A stretch of DNA of 64,000 nt from Ephydatia muelleri (GCA_013339895.1 JABACO010000032.1:248001-312000), one strand, 5' to 3'; counted from the stretch's first letter, positions 31,986 through 45,072 are shown. Numbers and translations: made by a program. The notes: a model not told the origin generated them from the letters alone.

Positions 31986-34900
31986 TCCAAAAGGGGGTGG
32001 TTGCGGGAGACCAAAGGTATGTCGTATACGCGTCACGTGTCCATATACTGTATTTCGTTGATTACAAACCACGGCTTCTATTCTGGAATTGTACCCGCAT
32101 TAAAAAAAATTTACTGCGCTACTTTAACTTGTTACAGTTGTGTAGTAGTGTCGTGATATTCGATATTTGAGTACAGTGCGCCATTCTGCCATCACTTCCT
32201 TAATCCCACGAACCTATTAGTTGAAGTATTTCACTGCTGAGGTACTGGTACATCATTATAGCTTCAGCAGAATCAAATTCTACAGGAAAAATGTGTGTAT
32301 CTTGATTGATTTCTTACCCTAGGATGGGGCAGGTTGTCGCAACTGAATTCAGTTCTTCACGTCACGTTGAATCGGTATAATTAAATAACAAATCTATAGG
32401 AATAGCCATTATGTAGCGCAGATTTTTGGTTTTATAAAATAATATACAAATATGTTTATTTAATAAGGATGTTGCATGTTTAATAAATATATAGCTGCAA
32501 GGCATCATGTTTTCTTCCAGTGGTATTTGGTAGGACAGTGTTTACATCAGTTACATCAAAATAGCAAATGGGACTCATTTTAAACACAAATGCATTTAGC
32601 TGTAGTTACTGCCAAAGACAAATTTTGTATAAACTGTGTTCTGTAATCAAGTACAATTGTGTAAGTTTAACCACAGGCAGTTAACTTTAATTCATAATTC
32701 GTTATACTGTATAGGAAGAAATTATGGCAAAAACAAATCAAATGTTAAGTTTGGTGCTTAACTCCTTGGACGCCATGCTTGTTCATATATAGGCATGCAT
32801 GCATATACACACAGCCGTTATGAATTCTACATGACAGTGTAAGTAATACATGTGTAGATCACAACTTCATGATGCATGCATGCATGCAAATGTTCGCTGC
32901 ACTTGTAACCTTATAAGTACATGACATGTTTGGTTACTTTACAACTGTAGTGCTTATGTTTCTTCTGAAGAACACATTGTTCAGATGACTTCACTAATGC
33001 TATTTACTCCCAGAACACGAATGTGTATCCCACATTAGTGTAGTACAACATGTTTAAAATGCCAGTTCACTCCATCTCCATCTGCAGTTCATAATAAGTA
33101 TGGTTTGTTACAACCATATGTGTGAAGTAATGATGGCCACACAAGATGTGCGTACACCCCAGTGCCCCACCTGGGTTTGACTTCAGCATCTACATGGCTG
33201 GTTTACATGCATGTCAATGAATTGCATGTATGTAAATTGTACAACATGGTATTCAAAGCGATTCTTTGTAATAAACACAACACTAGCTGACATGCATCAC
33301 ACAGATGATTATATGGTTGTGCGAGAATGCATGTATATATGCACTTGGCGTTCAAAGAGTTAATGAAAAATAACTAAACCCTCCAAAATCTAGTACTTTG
33401 TAAAAACCCGGCAAAATAATTAATAACCCGATATTACTGTTTAATTGACCCGTTATGTATGTGACTTTTTTTTAACTAAATTCTGTGGTTTGAATTAAGT
33501 TGCTGTAGCACAAATTTTAGTATCTCAAATGAGAATACATTTACATGCATGCATGCATCACCAGTGCATATCAGTGCATATAAATGGCTATAATTTTTGA
33601 TTAGGTATTATTGAATAAATATAAACAATTTCAAATTTAATTATGGCAAGTATTGTGGGTGCTATGAGAGGCCACTAGCATTTTACTGATTCATAAGTGC
33701 ATTCATCACAAATCCATGTCATTTATTAATACTACAGGTAATGTACTGTACATGAGGCATGATGAACCACACTAAGATGCTAGTTAAAATGTACACGTCC
33801 TACCACCACAAGACCTGTGAGTATTCATTACACACATCCACACCCCCATACACTCACACATGTGCCCTCACATAAACTCCACTCTTGTCCAGCCGCCACG
33901 TCCCAGAGGAGAACCTTGTTGTCCCAATAAAACTAAGCACTAAAATATGCACAAATTCAAACCAACAGTTCAACCAGAGATAATATATATATTATCTCTG
34001 GTTCAACTCTAGCCAGGCACTAATTATAATTCCCTACCTAAAATGGCCCTAGCCACTTAACTCACTAGGGATAATTGAGATGGCCGTAGATTTCTGCAAT
34101 CATTTTGCCTTTGGGGCTGGCCTGGATGATGGCAAGCAGAGAGGCTAGGTTGGATCACCTAGAGCCTCTTGCCCCAATTGTAGTATGTCTCGACTGCATG
34201 TACTGTGCTTTATTTCATACCTAGATCATTGCTTCTAGCTACAGATACATAATTAATGAAGCCAATTAATGCGTCTTCGACCTAGCACACTAGGGGAACT
34301 TGATGACATAATTAGCATTCTCCCATCTATAGTACAGTGTTACACTTCGTTTACGCAGGGAAAGTTCGCGTAAGTCAGTGAGCGAAGGGACCAGCACGAG
34401 ACGCGGTCACTTCCCAACCACAGCGTGAAAGAATGGTATAAGTCATAATCATGGAATTTGCTAAAATGGGTACAAAACAGACTGATGTAGTCATTAAATT
34501 CCGTACTTGTCGCATCTTCCAGCACACATGCAACCACATTCCAAAAGCCGTTATATTTCAGACACTTAGTACGTGACGTCAGTTTCTGTCTTTTTCTCGA
34601 AACAGTAGTGTTGCCATATGATGGCGGGTAATTATGGAGTTGGGCAACAGTCACTGAGTGCTGATCGTATGTGTCTCCTAGAGTCCTTTCTCCAATCTTG
34701 TTTTGTGCACTTCGGTGTTTCTGTACTTGCATATGTGCATGTGGTGTTTCGTGCATAGTGTTTCCAGTGGCGACGAAATAGGGGGGCGTTTGTCCCAAAA
34801 AAAAAATAATTACTCACTTAGCTTGTCAGTGTATGTAACATGACATGGTATTTGGAATAGCTGTTCCAATAACGGCGGAGGAGATACATGTGTAGGAAAC

Positions 34901-35006
34901 AAACGGAATTCTTCAAACGTAATAGTGTGGAAGTTCCAAAGCTTCTAGGCTCAACCTTGAGGCTTACCATAACCCCTACCTGCATGTTCTATATTTATAC
35001 ATCTGG
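31986..35006. other. AT-rich intergenic region
   Basis: About 3 kb with no convincing coding sequence. It holds many short 'gcatgcatgcatg' runs, a perfect 32-bp palindrome at 33972-34003, and a single hAT-like end 'cagtggcgacgaa' at 34767. Minus frame 34340-34798 has no recognised domain. Confidence 0.6.
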
Positions 35007-35234
35007 GGTCGTTTCCGCAAAAAGGCATGTTTTTTTTAAAGATTTCGAATTCTTTGATATTCTAGAAGTGTGAAATGTCCTCTACACATTGCTTCTTACG
35101 CACTGAGAATTGGAGTATCTGTCATGGAGTTGTAAGACGCTGAATTATTAATCAATAGCCATACAAGGTTACATTTCTATTGCGCGTACTATGATGTGCC
35201 AGTATGCGTTAGGTCCCTTTTCACAGAAACGATC
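35007..35234. mobile_element. MITE family 1, copy at 35.0 kb
   Basis: Ends 'ggtcgtttccgc' and '...cagaaacgatc' are inverted repeats, and the body is alignable to the copy at 52105-52353 over 'cacattgcttcttacgcact' and 'gtatctgtcatggagttgta'. The flanks acatctgg and ccatctgt share six central bases, consistent with a decayed 8-bp target duplication (hAT type). Confidence 0.85.
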
Positions 35235-35396
35235 CCATCTGTTAATTTCACCACGACAGCCCACCGTCATCCTCCTCCTGCCTGTAATTGTCCTAATCCA
35301 CTATGCGGTTGCCATGGGAACCACAATGATGACCAGTTTCAATAAAAAACAGTATGGTGTGATGAGGACACATCTCCTCCATTGAAGATTAGAGGG

Positions 35397-35646
35397 TTAT
35401 GCAACCTTTGATCTCCAGTTCATGATCTCATCAATGTCTACATCATCACCACTTTCATCCTCCTCCCCATCCTCTCCCATCGCTTGGTCTCTGGATGATG
35501 TCATCGCTTTCCGGGATAGCAACTCCTCCTGCTTCAGACGTAATGCTTCAGCTTTCTTGAAGCAAGCTCTGAAATGATACTTATTTCAACACCCACACCC
35601 ACACACCCACACACACATGCACACACACACATGCACACACACACGT

Positions 35647-35681
<35 letters not shown>

Positions 35682-35849
35682 GAACCCATGGTAATGACGA
35701 ATGCACAAACTCAAATGCACAAATGCAAGACTAACTCCTCCCCATACCTTCCTTGCTTACTTTACTTACACTTGTTCATTGACTTCGGACAGTTCTTTAT
35801 CTTCGTTAGTCTCTTCAGTCCGCTGCTTGTACGAGAGCCTCAGATGTCT

Positions 35850-35913
<64 letters not shown>

Positions 35914-38900
35914 TGTGCATGTGTGTGTGAGGGGTGTGGCATGTGTGAGGGGTGTGGCATGTGTGAGGGGTGTGGCATGTATTACCATCACTGTTCACTG
36001 GGTTCCTGGCACACTAATAAATGTCAGCCCATTATTTGCACAATACTACACACCACACACACCACTGTCCTAAAACCCCTGGACCTCTGAATACAGAAAC
36101 TGTCATGTGACAACATTAGTACAACACAAACCATCCATCACATAGGGTGGTCATTAGATAGAGATGTAAGGTGAAGAAATGGTATTATTTCAACATGCAA
36201 GCAATCTGGTACACATGGGGGTTTTGAGGAATCTTGTACACATGGGGGTTTTGAGGAATCTGGTACACATGGGGGTTTTGAGAAATCTGGTACACATGGG
36301 GGTTTTGAGGAATCTTGTACACATGGGGGTTTTGAGGAATCTGGTACACATGGGGGTTTTGAGGAATCTGGTACACATGGGGGTTTTGAGGAATCTGGTA
36401 CACATGGGGGTTTTGAGGAATCTGGTACACATGGGGGTTTTGAGAAATCTGGTACACATGGGGGTTTTGAGGAAAGAAAACATTGAAGTGGACCAATGCA
36501 TGTGTACATGACACAAGTGAGTTCATTCACTTTCAGTATGTGTCCCTCCTATAGCTGTGTCATAATACACACATAGGATGACAGAAGGACGTCATTCCTC
36601 CTACACCTCCTCCTCCACCTCCCCTACACCTTCCCTATACCACTTCTAGTGATGGCTTATTCATAATGGGGGAGTTGGCTGTACAATTCAAGAGAGCTTC
36701 AAACAACACCACATACTCATTCTAGTTATAGCACACCCTTTTCCGTACATGAAACATACATCCGTCTCCTTGGCAATGGACTTCTGGAATTTCTCCCACT
36801 CCTCGGTCATGGGGTCTTTGTACTCCACATTACGAGCCCTGGCATCCATCTTGGGATCATCAAAAAACCCTTCTGGTAGAGCCACACTGTGGAGAGGTGA
36901 GACACTCTCCTGCATACTCCTGTACATCCCTGCATACTCCTGTACATCCCTGCATACTCCTGTACATCCCTGAATACTCCCTGTACATCTCCTGTACATC
37001 CCTGTACATCCCTGCATACTCCTGTACATCCCTGAATACTCCTGTACATCCCTGAATACCTTGTTGACCCTGCGCACCCTACTCTCCCCACCCATCTACT
37101 CACTCATTTTTGGCACTCCTGACTCGTTTTTTACTGTTTTCTGTGAGAAAATACATCAATCAAGTAACACCAATCAAGTAACACCAATCAGACGAACCCA
37201 CAAGTCATCACGCACACCAAGACATCTTCTACCTCTATAACACACACATGCACTGACACCTCCTCGCACACATACACACACACACACATGAACATACATG
37301 CACACCACACACACACACACACATGAACATATATGCACACACACATGCACACACACACACACACATGCATACACACACACACACCACACACTAACATGCT
37401 TACACTCACTTTTAGGGGTTAGATCGTCTAGGACGATTCCTTCAATCACTTTATCTTCATCTTCAATATCGTCATCATCATCATTCTTCAGAGCCTTAGG
37501 GTCAAAGAAATCAGACGGAAGCCTGAAATAGACACATTCAAGATTAGATCACAGCAGGTGTGCCAGTGTGCCAGTGTGCCAGTATGCCAGTGTGCTGTCA
37601 CATGCTTAATAACCAAACAGTCACACCCTAGCTACACCCTAGCCCACACCCCTAGCCACACACCCTAACCCTTTTGCAGTGTCATACACATGACCATCTC
37701 CACACACCCTCCAGCACCTCCACACACCCTCCAGCATCTCCACACACCTCCAGCACCTCCACACACCCTCCAGGCACCCTCCACACACCCTCCAGCACCT
37801 CCACACACCCTCCCAGCATCTCCACACACCCCTCAGCAACCTCCACACACCCTCCAGCACCTCCACACACCCTCCAGCATCTCCAATAATCTCCCCACCC
37901 TCACACACCCTCCAGCACCTCCACACACCCCATCATCTCCACAGCCCCCTCCAGCACCTCCCACATCCTCCAGCCCCTCCACACACACCTCCAGCATCCT
38001 CCACACACCGTCCAGCCTCCCTCCTACACTCTCCATCACCTCCACCGCCCTCCTCATCTCCACACCCCTCCAGCATCTCCCCCCACCCTCCAGCACCTCC
38101 ATACACTCTCCAGCACCTCCACACCCTCCAGCATCTCCACACACCCTCCAGCACACACACCCTCCAGCACCTCCAACATCACTTACGTGTTTTCTGTAGC
38201 AGACATGGTGGTCCAACTGATGAATGAGAATGTAATGTTCGCTGAATTGATGTGGGTGTGTTGTGTGTGGGGGTGTCACTCTACTGTCACGTACCTTTCT
38301 GTCTCTTGGGTCATAGAGTCATCACTTACAGCCTGCAATGTGGACATGAAAGCTGCAGCACACACCATCACTCCACATACCATCACTCCACAACCATACT
38401 CACACACCATCACTCACACCCCGCAACACCATTACCCCACCACACCATCACGCCACACACAGCACCCCACACACCAGCACCCCACACACCACACGCCACA
38501 CCACCAGCCCGGACACCACACACCAGGACCCCATCCACACCAGCACGCCACACATCCAGACGCCTACACACCATGCACTGCCACAACTACCATCCCTCCA
38601 CACACCCCATCCCTCCACACACCATCACTCCACACCCATCACTCCACCACACCATCCATCACACACCATCCCTCCACACACCATCACTCCACACACCACA
38701 TCCCTCCACACACCATCCACTCCACACACCATCACTGCCACCACACCATCCCTCCACCACCATCCCTCCACACCCCATCACTCCACACCCCATCACTCCA
38801 CACACCATCACTCCACACACCATGTGCAAACCTCATCTGAACCCCTTTTCAAAGTGGTGGTGGTGGTGGTGTTGGTGGTGTTGGTGGGTTGGTGGTGATG

Positions 38901-40160
38901 TCATCATCTTCTTCAGCAAGCTCCCTAGCCATCTATGAAATGAACAGATGTACAGATTATAGAGGTTACCATGACTACCATACCTATTTCCTTGATGAAC
39001 TTACCAGTTATAAACCATGACTGTCCTCGAGTAAGCCACACATACCTTCCGTGGTTACCCCTTCAATCCTACCACCCTAGCCACACCTCCTACTCCACCC
39101 ACCCCTGGCCACACCCTCCTAACTCATGGTCTTAGCTGCTCTTACCTCAAGTGCTGGTTTTGCAGGCTGAACAGGTTTTGCAGGCTGAACAGCAGGAGTA
39201 GATATGGTTTCGTTCTTCAAAGCAACAACTGCCTAACAGAAACCAAGATTAGCATACTATGGGAACATAGGGGAACACTAGGGGAACATAGGGGAACACT
39301 TGATGACATCACATGCTAAATTGAGGTGCATTCATTCAATCATTAAGTGTGGCTGGTTAATAAACCTATGACCTGAATGGGAGCATTTCTCACTGGATTG
39401 TGACTCGTCACATGCCTCGTCACATGATCCATCACATCATTACCTCTTTGTGTTTCTTGCTCTGCAAATGAGTGGGCCATAAGATGTCAGACTTCACATG
39501 AACATTACATATCACACACATCAGCTGATCAAGTGAGTTGTACCTGTGTGGGAGGAACCATCCCCATGACAACCTGTACTGACTATTCCCATGACAACCT
39601 GTACTGACCATTCCCATGACAACCTGTACTGACCATTCCCATGACAACCTGTACTGACAATTCCCATGACAACCTGTACTGACTATTCCCATGACAACCT
39701 GTACTGACCATTCCCATGACAACCTGTACTAACTATTCCCATGACAACCTGTACTGACCATTCCCATGACAACCTGTACTGTACTGAATGGCCAAATTGT
39801 GTTGGCCATTACCTTCACAGCAATGTGAAGGACATTACCCCCCCCCCCCCCCCCCATGAAACGATTGTGTGGCAATGAGATGCGTCCCACATGGAAAACG
39901 TACGAGGGTCTGGGGACTAGTTCCCTCTTCCTGAACACACCTACGGTAAGACGTCACTCTAAAAGCTAAGGGTCGCTGTCTGTCATAAGCAAAATATCCT
40001 CATGCACATTTATAGTAGCTACGTTTTATTTGAATGGGAAAGCTACCATAGCTCAATCTAACAGGGGCCCTTACTTCGCCATTGGATGCGTTATCTTTGA
40101 AGATGTTTTGGCTTTCTGCTCTTTCATTAAGATACGATACTTCTCTTGTTTTGACGCCAT
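35397..40160 (-). CDS. ZNF830: ZNF830 (CCDC16) homologue, 11 exons
   Basis: Exons: 40160-40075, 39543-39444, 39232-39146, 38932-about 38832, 38332-38295, 38216-38187, 37522-37410, 37140-37104, 36886-36760, 35847-35770, 35568-35397. Start [18 protein letters not shown]; a C2H2-type zinc finger [20 protein letters not shown] followed by [14 protein letters not shown]; a central [13 protein letters not shown]; the family hallmark [18 protein letters not shown] then [10 protein letters not shown]; a C-terminal coiled coil ([19 protein letters not shown]) and acidic end [18 protein letters not shown]830 is a nuclear protein linked to splicing (XAB2 complex) and genome stability. Two places break the frame by one base: exon 4 inside a CCA/CCACCA run near 38860, and exon 10 at about 35817 ([10 protein letters not shown] then [15 protein letters not shown] in the next frame). 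All other junction phases agree. Either these are assembly errors or this copy is defective. Confidence 0.9.
36205..36475. repeat. 27-bp minisatellite, 10 copies
   Basis: Unit 'gaatctggtacacatggggg' plus 'ttttgag', almost uniform, in the intron between ZNF830 exons 9 and 10. Because 27 is a multiple of three, several frames stay open on both strands ([18 protein letters not shown]), but they are repeat artefacts. Confidence 0.95.
36900..37062. repeat. Minisatellite of about 18-20 bp units in ZNF830 intron 8
   Basis: Repeats of 'tgtacatccctgcatactcc' with small variants. Confidence 0.9.
37690..38830. repeat. Two minisatellite blocks within ZNF830 introns
   Basis: 37690-38180 is built of 'cctccagcacctccacacac' variants (intron 6). 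38375-38830 is built of 'accatcactccacac' variants (intron 4). The second block ends against exon 4 and its CCA run, where the frame is broken. Confidence 0.9.
39555..39785. repeat. 25-bp minisatellite in ZNF830 intron 1, about 9 copies
   Basis: Unit 'ttcccatgacaacctgtact' plus 'gacca', with minor variants. Confidence 0.95.
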
Positions 40161-40479
40161 TCTTGGAGTTCATTAAATAGAATTTCGGCACTCCAGTAAC
40201 AGTATTTGTATTTCGAGGGTATTTGCACGTGAGCTGAATGATGGTTACCCCCGCCCCTTCTGATTTAGATTCGGCCCCAGGACCCGTTTGTGGATTCTTC
40301 AGGACTGGAACCATAGAGTTTGCGATGAACTACGTGTACTGGTTGGTAACCGCCGTTTCTGCACAAAACAACAACGCGATTTAATTTCATTAGCCACCAT
40401 GGTGCTAGCCACCACACCCCGCGTCCCCGCCTCCTTCTAGACATTGGCGATTAGCGCTAATCAGTACGTAGTCATAACT

Positions 40480-40561
40480 GGTAGCGTGGCCGAGCGGTCT
40501 AAGGCGCTGGTTTAAGGCACCAGTCATTTCGATGGCGTGGGTTCAAATCCCACCGCTGCCA
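40480..40561 (+). tRNA. tRNA-Leu (anticodon AAG)
   Basis: 82 nt, no intron. The acceptor stem GGTAGCG pairs with CGCTGCC before the discriminator A. The A box is TGGCCGAGCGGTC, and the B box is GGTTCAAATCC. The anticodon stem CTGGT/ACCAG encloses the loop TTAAGGC with anticodon AAG. A long variable arm (TCATTTCGATGGC region) is as expected for tRNA-Leu. CCA is not encoded. It lies divergently from ZNF830, about 320 bp upstream of that gene's ATG. Confidence 0.97.
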
Positions 40562-40565
40562 GATG

Positions 40566-40574
40566 TTTTTTTTT
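40566..40574 (+). terminator. RNA polymerase III T-run terminator
   Basis: Nine consecutive T begin 5 bp after the tRNA-Leu gene, with more T tracts following. Confidence 0.9.
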
Positions 40575-42281
40575 ATTTTATTTTTTTAATTCATCATTAG
40601 GTGCGTCTAGATACAAATCGTGGCTGGCATGAATATTTTATTTACCATAGTTAAATTTAGTCAACGATTTGAACATGGTGTCTTTACGAGGAATGGCACG
40701 TGAGTGTTCAATCTTCTACACTGAGAGCAGCTTTAATTCCTTTGTAGACAAACTCGATTCTAGCCTTTGTCTGTTATGTGTATTTGTGCTAGCAGCTCAC
40801 CACCTGCTAGACCTTACCATTGTTAGTGTTGAGGGAAACATAACTCTTTCGGCCACAGTGTTTGTTGTGTATCCAAATTTCAAAGTGAATAATAACCAAT
40901 TAGCATGTTAATAACACCTATCTAGCCATGGTGTTAGCTGACTACTTGGTTAATGACACACTAATTAATTATGATTACACTTTTATTCACCCCGTGGGCT
41001 GGGGCCGAGACAATGCTGATTCCCAAAACCCCGTATCGGAAGCGTTGGCGTTACGCCCAGAAAATGCCAAATCTTTCTTACAGGCATTACGTGAACGATG
41101 TGTGAAATTTTGGAGTTGTACCAAAGTTTGCACTCAATGGCTGTTCTTACCAACTCAGTTGTGAAAAAGAGACATTGTTTTGCAAAACTGAATGTGATCA
41201 GGTCAACCATGATGAATACAGGCTGCACGAAAACCTGGGGGCGTCTCCTCTCCCCTTTGGCATGCCTCATTAGCTGGGGTAGGCGTGTCACACCATGCCT
41301 AGAGACAGATGACGGTATCCGTGGCACGATTTATACAAACATGCAATACGTTTTGAAACTGAACAGTACTCTTCGTCGAAAAGTTGTAGACTCCATCTCC
41401 ACCCCACCCCCACACCCACCCTGGATCCACCGCTGGGCCGGCTACTAGTACTGAACGTCCAGCGTGTTTCGTTACTTGAACTAAGTATTACAATAATCCA
41501 TACTGCCTTGAACCTTGAAGCAAGTTTACTGCACAGACGTGCCCAGACATGCTTATGTCACGCGCGTTTCATCTGACATCTGCAAGGCTTTACAACTCTC
41601 GGAAGGAAATACAAATGGATCGTAGCACTGTATTTAATTATTGGATAACGTTTTATCATAGCATTCAGCTGAAATGGTCTCTCCTTCCCTCATATAGTTT
41701 GCGATATCCATTAAAAAATTTATTTGCACAGAAATGACGATACAGATAAGCGTCCTCTCGTCAAATGTAATGTATGCATGGTATTCGGTGTAAACGCTAT
41801 GGTTATATGGCCGCTATAGTTATATGGTACATGCCAATGGACATCCACATCCTCCTCCTTCCGCACGGCACCGCCCCCGTGACCTTCCATTCGCAGCAAT
41901 ATCCCATAACATACATCTATTTGTGTAAGCAAATTGCTCAATTTACGGTACAGTGCTCACAAACATCGTGAAATCTCCTTACTTGGAGGTGACAAAAGGT
42001 CACGGAACACAATAACATTGGCATGCCCAATCATGAATACGGCTTTGTGTGGGCTCTCAGACGGCCCCCTAGAGACTGTCATTACAGTGGATGCTGTTGA
42101 CCTTTCGGGAGGGCTCTGCTACCCTCCCTGTAATATCCCACCAGACCTCCTGTAATATCACTAGCTCCAGAGTGATTATGAAATTTTTAATGGCAGCTGT
42201 AACTAAGCATACATAACACGGCAGAAATGTCCTATATCGGTATATGGCGTATTGTCCACACACACTACAATGAGTTCCGTT
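40575..42281. other. Intergenic region with one hAT-like end
   Basis: Small frames only. 'cctggatccaccgctg' at 41419-41434 matches the right end of the 2.2-3.1 kb hAT element except for one base, preceded by the usual C-rich tract. Its left partner was not found, so the element is truncated or solo. Confidence 0.55.
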
Positions 42282-43124
42282 TCACATTCCCTTCTGGGCT
42301 ATTATAAACATCATCTCTTCCACACCTGGCGCCACATCCTCGGGAAATATATCAGCGAAGTGTGGCGTCTGCTTAATGAAGGTGATATTTTCGTCACGGT
42401 AGCCGCAAGCGTGTAGAGCGGAGAGAGCTTCGTCTTCTGTGATGTTCAATTCTGGAAGCTTGACGTCACCGAGGCAATAGTACGAGGACGTTCCTTCCTC
42501 GCCAAAGCTCACATTCATTACTAACCTTCCGCCATCGTTGAGTAGGTTGGTGAGCCGGGCAATCGCTTCTTCGAACTGCTGAATATTTTGACAGCAATCT
42601 TCGAGGCACGAAGCCGTATAGATGATGTCGTAAGGTCCTTCGTATCCTCGCTGGATGGGCGGATCTTGGAACACGTCACAAGACACCACCGCTTTCACGA
42701 GACGCCTCACTGCTGCTTCTCTGTTCTCCACGTCCAAATCGTCTCCTCCTTCTAGATCTTTCACCACGTATTCGTAGAATTGGCCGAAATCCGGAGCCGC
42801 GGCGTCTCCGTCAAGCCATAGCTGTGCGACCTCCCTGTTGGATTTGGAGTAGTCGGCCAGAATGATTTCACTGGCGTACGGGACAGCGCTGGCTTCAAAG
42901 GCCACTACGGGGCCGCATCCATAGTTCAGCAGCTTCAAGGCGGCTCCTTTCTTATAGTTGGCGGTGAACAGCTGGTGCAGGTTCTTGAGGGGCGCGCGGT
43001 GCCAGTCATTTAGCCTGCTGTAGTAAGTATCGACGTAGACCCAGGGATTGAAATCAGTGTTGTAATCTATGGTCCCATTATATGAGCTATCGCTCACACC
43101 GCAACGCCGAATTTCTAAATCCAC
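42282..43124 (-). CDS. NNMT/PNMT/TEMT-family methyltransferase, single exon
   Basis: 280 codons without introns, ATG at 43124. N-terminal YNTDFNPWVYVDTYYSRL matches the family's 'F-N-P-R-x-Y-L-x-x-Y-Y' motif. SAM-binding motif I is LLNYGCGPVVAFEAS, then EIILADYSKSNREV (acidic residue that binds the ribose). Further blocks are CDVFQDPP, YDIIYTASCLEDCCQ, LLNDGGRLVMNVSF, and SSYYCLGD, which matches the substrate-loop SSYY of NNMT. The family transfers a methyl group from S-adenosylmethionine to small amines (nicotinamide, phenylethanolamine, thioethers). The Asp that binds nicotinamide in NNMT (in 'IMDA') is not evident here (MNVS plus an insertion), so the substrate may differ. The lone exon between multi-exon neighbours could indicate retroposition or transfer, but no poly-A tail is seen. 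Confidence 0.9.
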   Translation of the reverse strand: MDLEIRRCGVSDSSYNGTIDYNTDFNPWVYVDTYYSRLNDWHRAPLKNLHQLFTANYKKGAALKLLNYGCGPVVAFEASAVPYASEIILADYSKSNREVAQLWLDGDAAAPDFGQFYEYVVKDLEGGDDLDVENREAAVRRLVKAVVSCDVFQDPPIQRGYEGPYDIIYTASCLEDCCQNIQQFEEAIARLTNLLNDGGRLVMNVSFGEEGTSSYYCLGDVKLPELNITEDEALSALHACGYRDENITFIKQTPHFADIFPEDVAPGVEEMMFIIAQKGM

Positions 43125-43176
43125 TTTTTGCTCCGATATGCTCTAGAGGAAGCGACCTCTGGTTTTTCAATGAAAG

Positions 43177-43335
43177 ATTTTCCGCGCACGGTCGTTCTCC
43201 TATGGACATTCTCGTGTTTGGGTTTGCGATACGTGCACGTGTGTTTACATGACACACCCACTACGCTCACCTGATGGGTGTGTCATGCAAATACACACGA
43301 GAATGTCAAAATGTGAGCGATCGCGCATGGAAAAT
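43177..43335. mobile_element. Foldback/MITE-like inverted repeat, 159 bp
   Basis: Nested pairs: 'attttcc' with 'ggaaaat', 'gacattctcgtgt' with 'acacgagaatgtc', and 'catgacacaccca' with 'tgggtgtgtcatg'. Nearly the whole segment can fold into one hairpin. It lies 53 bp upstream of the methyltransferase ATG, inside its likely promoter. Confidence 0.85.
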
Positions 43336-43542
43336 TGAATTGTTTGAGAAGTCAAACTGGACCACGCCTCTCACCAATGTAAGCCATATCGCGCCATTGC
43401 ATGGTACCGTTCCATAGGATTTCCATGAAATGCATGCAACCCTAATTGATGCACACTAGGCTTGGAAGAGAATATAGCTCAGTTTTACACACGTAGTTGA
43501 AAAAGAATATATATATATAAATAGAAAAGATTTCAGTTTCAG

Positions 43543-45041
43543 TTAGGGTACAAGGTCCCACACCATGATGTAATTCTTCTCACTGATGATGGAGGTTGGA
43601 CTGGGGAGGCCGCTGTCCTTGGTGTGCAATGCTTGCATGATCTTATCAGCGGTACGAAGGTCCAGATGCCCCTCCCCAAAGCTCACTATGAAGAGTGCTG
43701 GCTTCATCTGATTGGGTCCCGTCGGACCAACCAGAATACCTTGGTGAGGTTCAAACGCTACAAATGTTGCATACTTGTAAAATTATTGACACACACATGT
43801 GTCCCCCCCCCCCCCCCCACCATGTACCACATGGGGACCTACAGGCTCCACCCACTTCCTGGCTGGTCACTTACTGAGGTCCATTTGCATCAGGCATGGC
43901 ACACACAGCAAGGCCTTCACGGAGTTGACATGGTTGTGAATGGATAGCTGCATGTGTTCGACATTGCAGAACGGACTGAAGATCTTGCCCCTGTGTGCAA
44001 ACAGGCCAGTGTCTATGGCCGCAGGACGATGGTTGGGTGATGGCTTTGTGACATGTTCTATTTGTAAGGAAGGGCATGGTATGATGGCCATGTTACACGC
44101 ACCCCCACACTATGGCAACCACATTTTGAAACTGAATGGTATGGGGCAAAGTGGGTGGAGCCTCACTTGATGGGAGTGGCTTTGCCTGTTCTGCATCTGG
44201 AGCCGCTTCTGTGGCATGTTCTGTTCGAACGTCAAATGGCTCCATCACTGTTCTACCTGGTACCTCTGCGGTCTGGGGAGGAGGATACACACTCACACAC
44301 CCTGATGACATCACCCTAATGACATCACCCACACACCTTTAACACTTCCCACCCAGACTCTTCAGCAATGATGATTGGAGTGGTGAAGGGGAAGCTGACA
44401 ATGATCCCATTCTCTGTACCCACCCATAAGCAGCTGTATGTGGCCAGAAGTGTGGATACTTGAATAGGTGTTTGAGCGGATCGCTTCTCTGAACCGAAGG
44501 CTGGTGTAGGGAGGGGAGAGGGAAGAGAGGTGGGAGGGAGGGAGGGAGGAAGAGGGAAAGAGGGAGAGAGAGGAAGGAGGGAGAGAGGAAGGAGGGAGAG
44601 AGGAACGAGGGAGAGAGGAAGGAGGGAGAGAGGAAGAAGGGAGAGAGGAAGAAGGGAGAGAGGAAGAAGGGAGAGAGGAAGGAGGGAGAGAGGAAGGAGG
44701 GAGAGAGAGGAAGGAGGGAGAGAGGAAGGAGGGAGAGAGGAAGGAGGGTAGTAGACAATAAGCTATCGAATCTATCGAAACAGTCCAACACATACTGCCA
44801 TCATGAGAGAAGAAGGCTACTTACACAGCATTTTGTGTATGGGAGGGGCAATGTCCACATCTTGCATGTGGTTGAAGGCAGTGGAATGAAACAGCTTGAT
44901 GGTGGAGCTGAACTTAAAGGAGATCCATACTCCCTCTCCTATGGTCACCATCTGATTGACCTCTGCTTTCTTGCGCGGATGAACAGTTATTGTGGCCTGT
45001 TAATTAATCGGAATGGTTCATTAACCACACATACCATAACA

Positions 45042-45072
<31 letters not shown>

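Noticed and set aside
36179-36530. Genes on both strands across the 27-bp minisatellite
   Set aside because: Frames are open only because the unit length is a multiple of three; the array is intronic.
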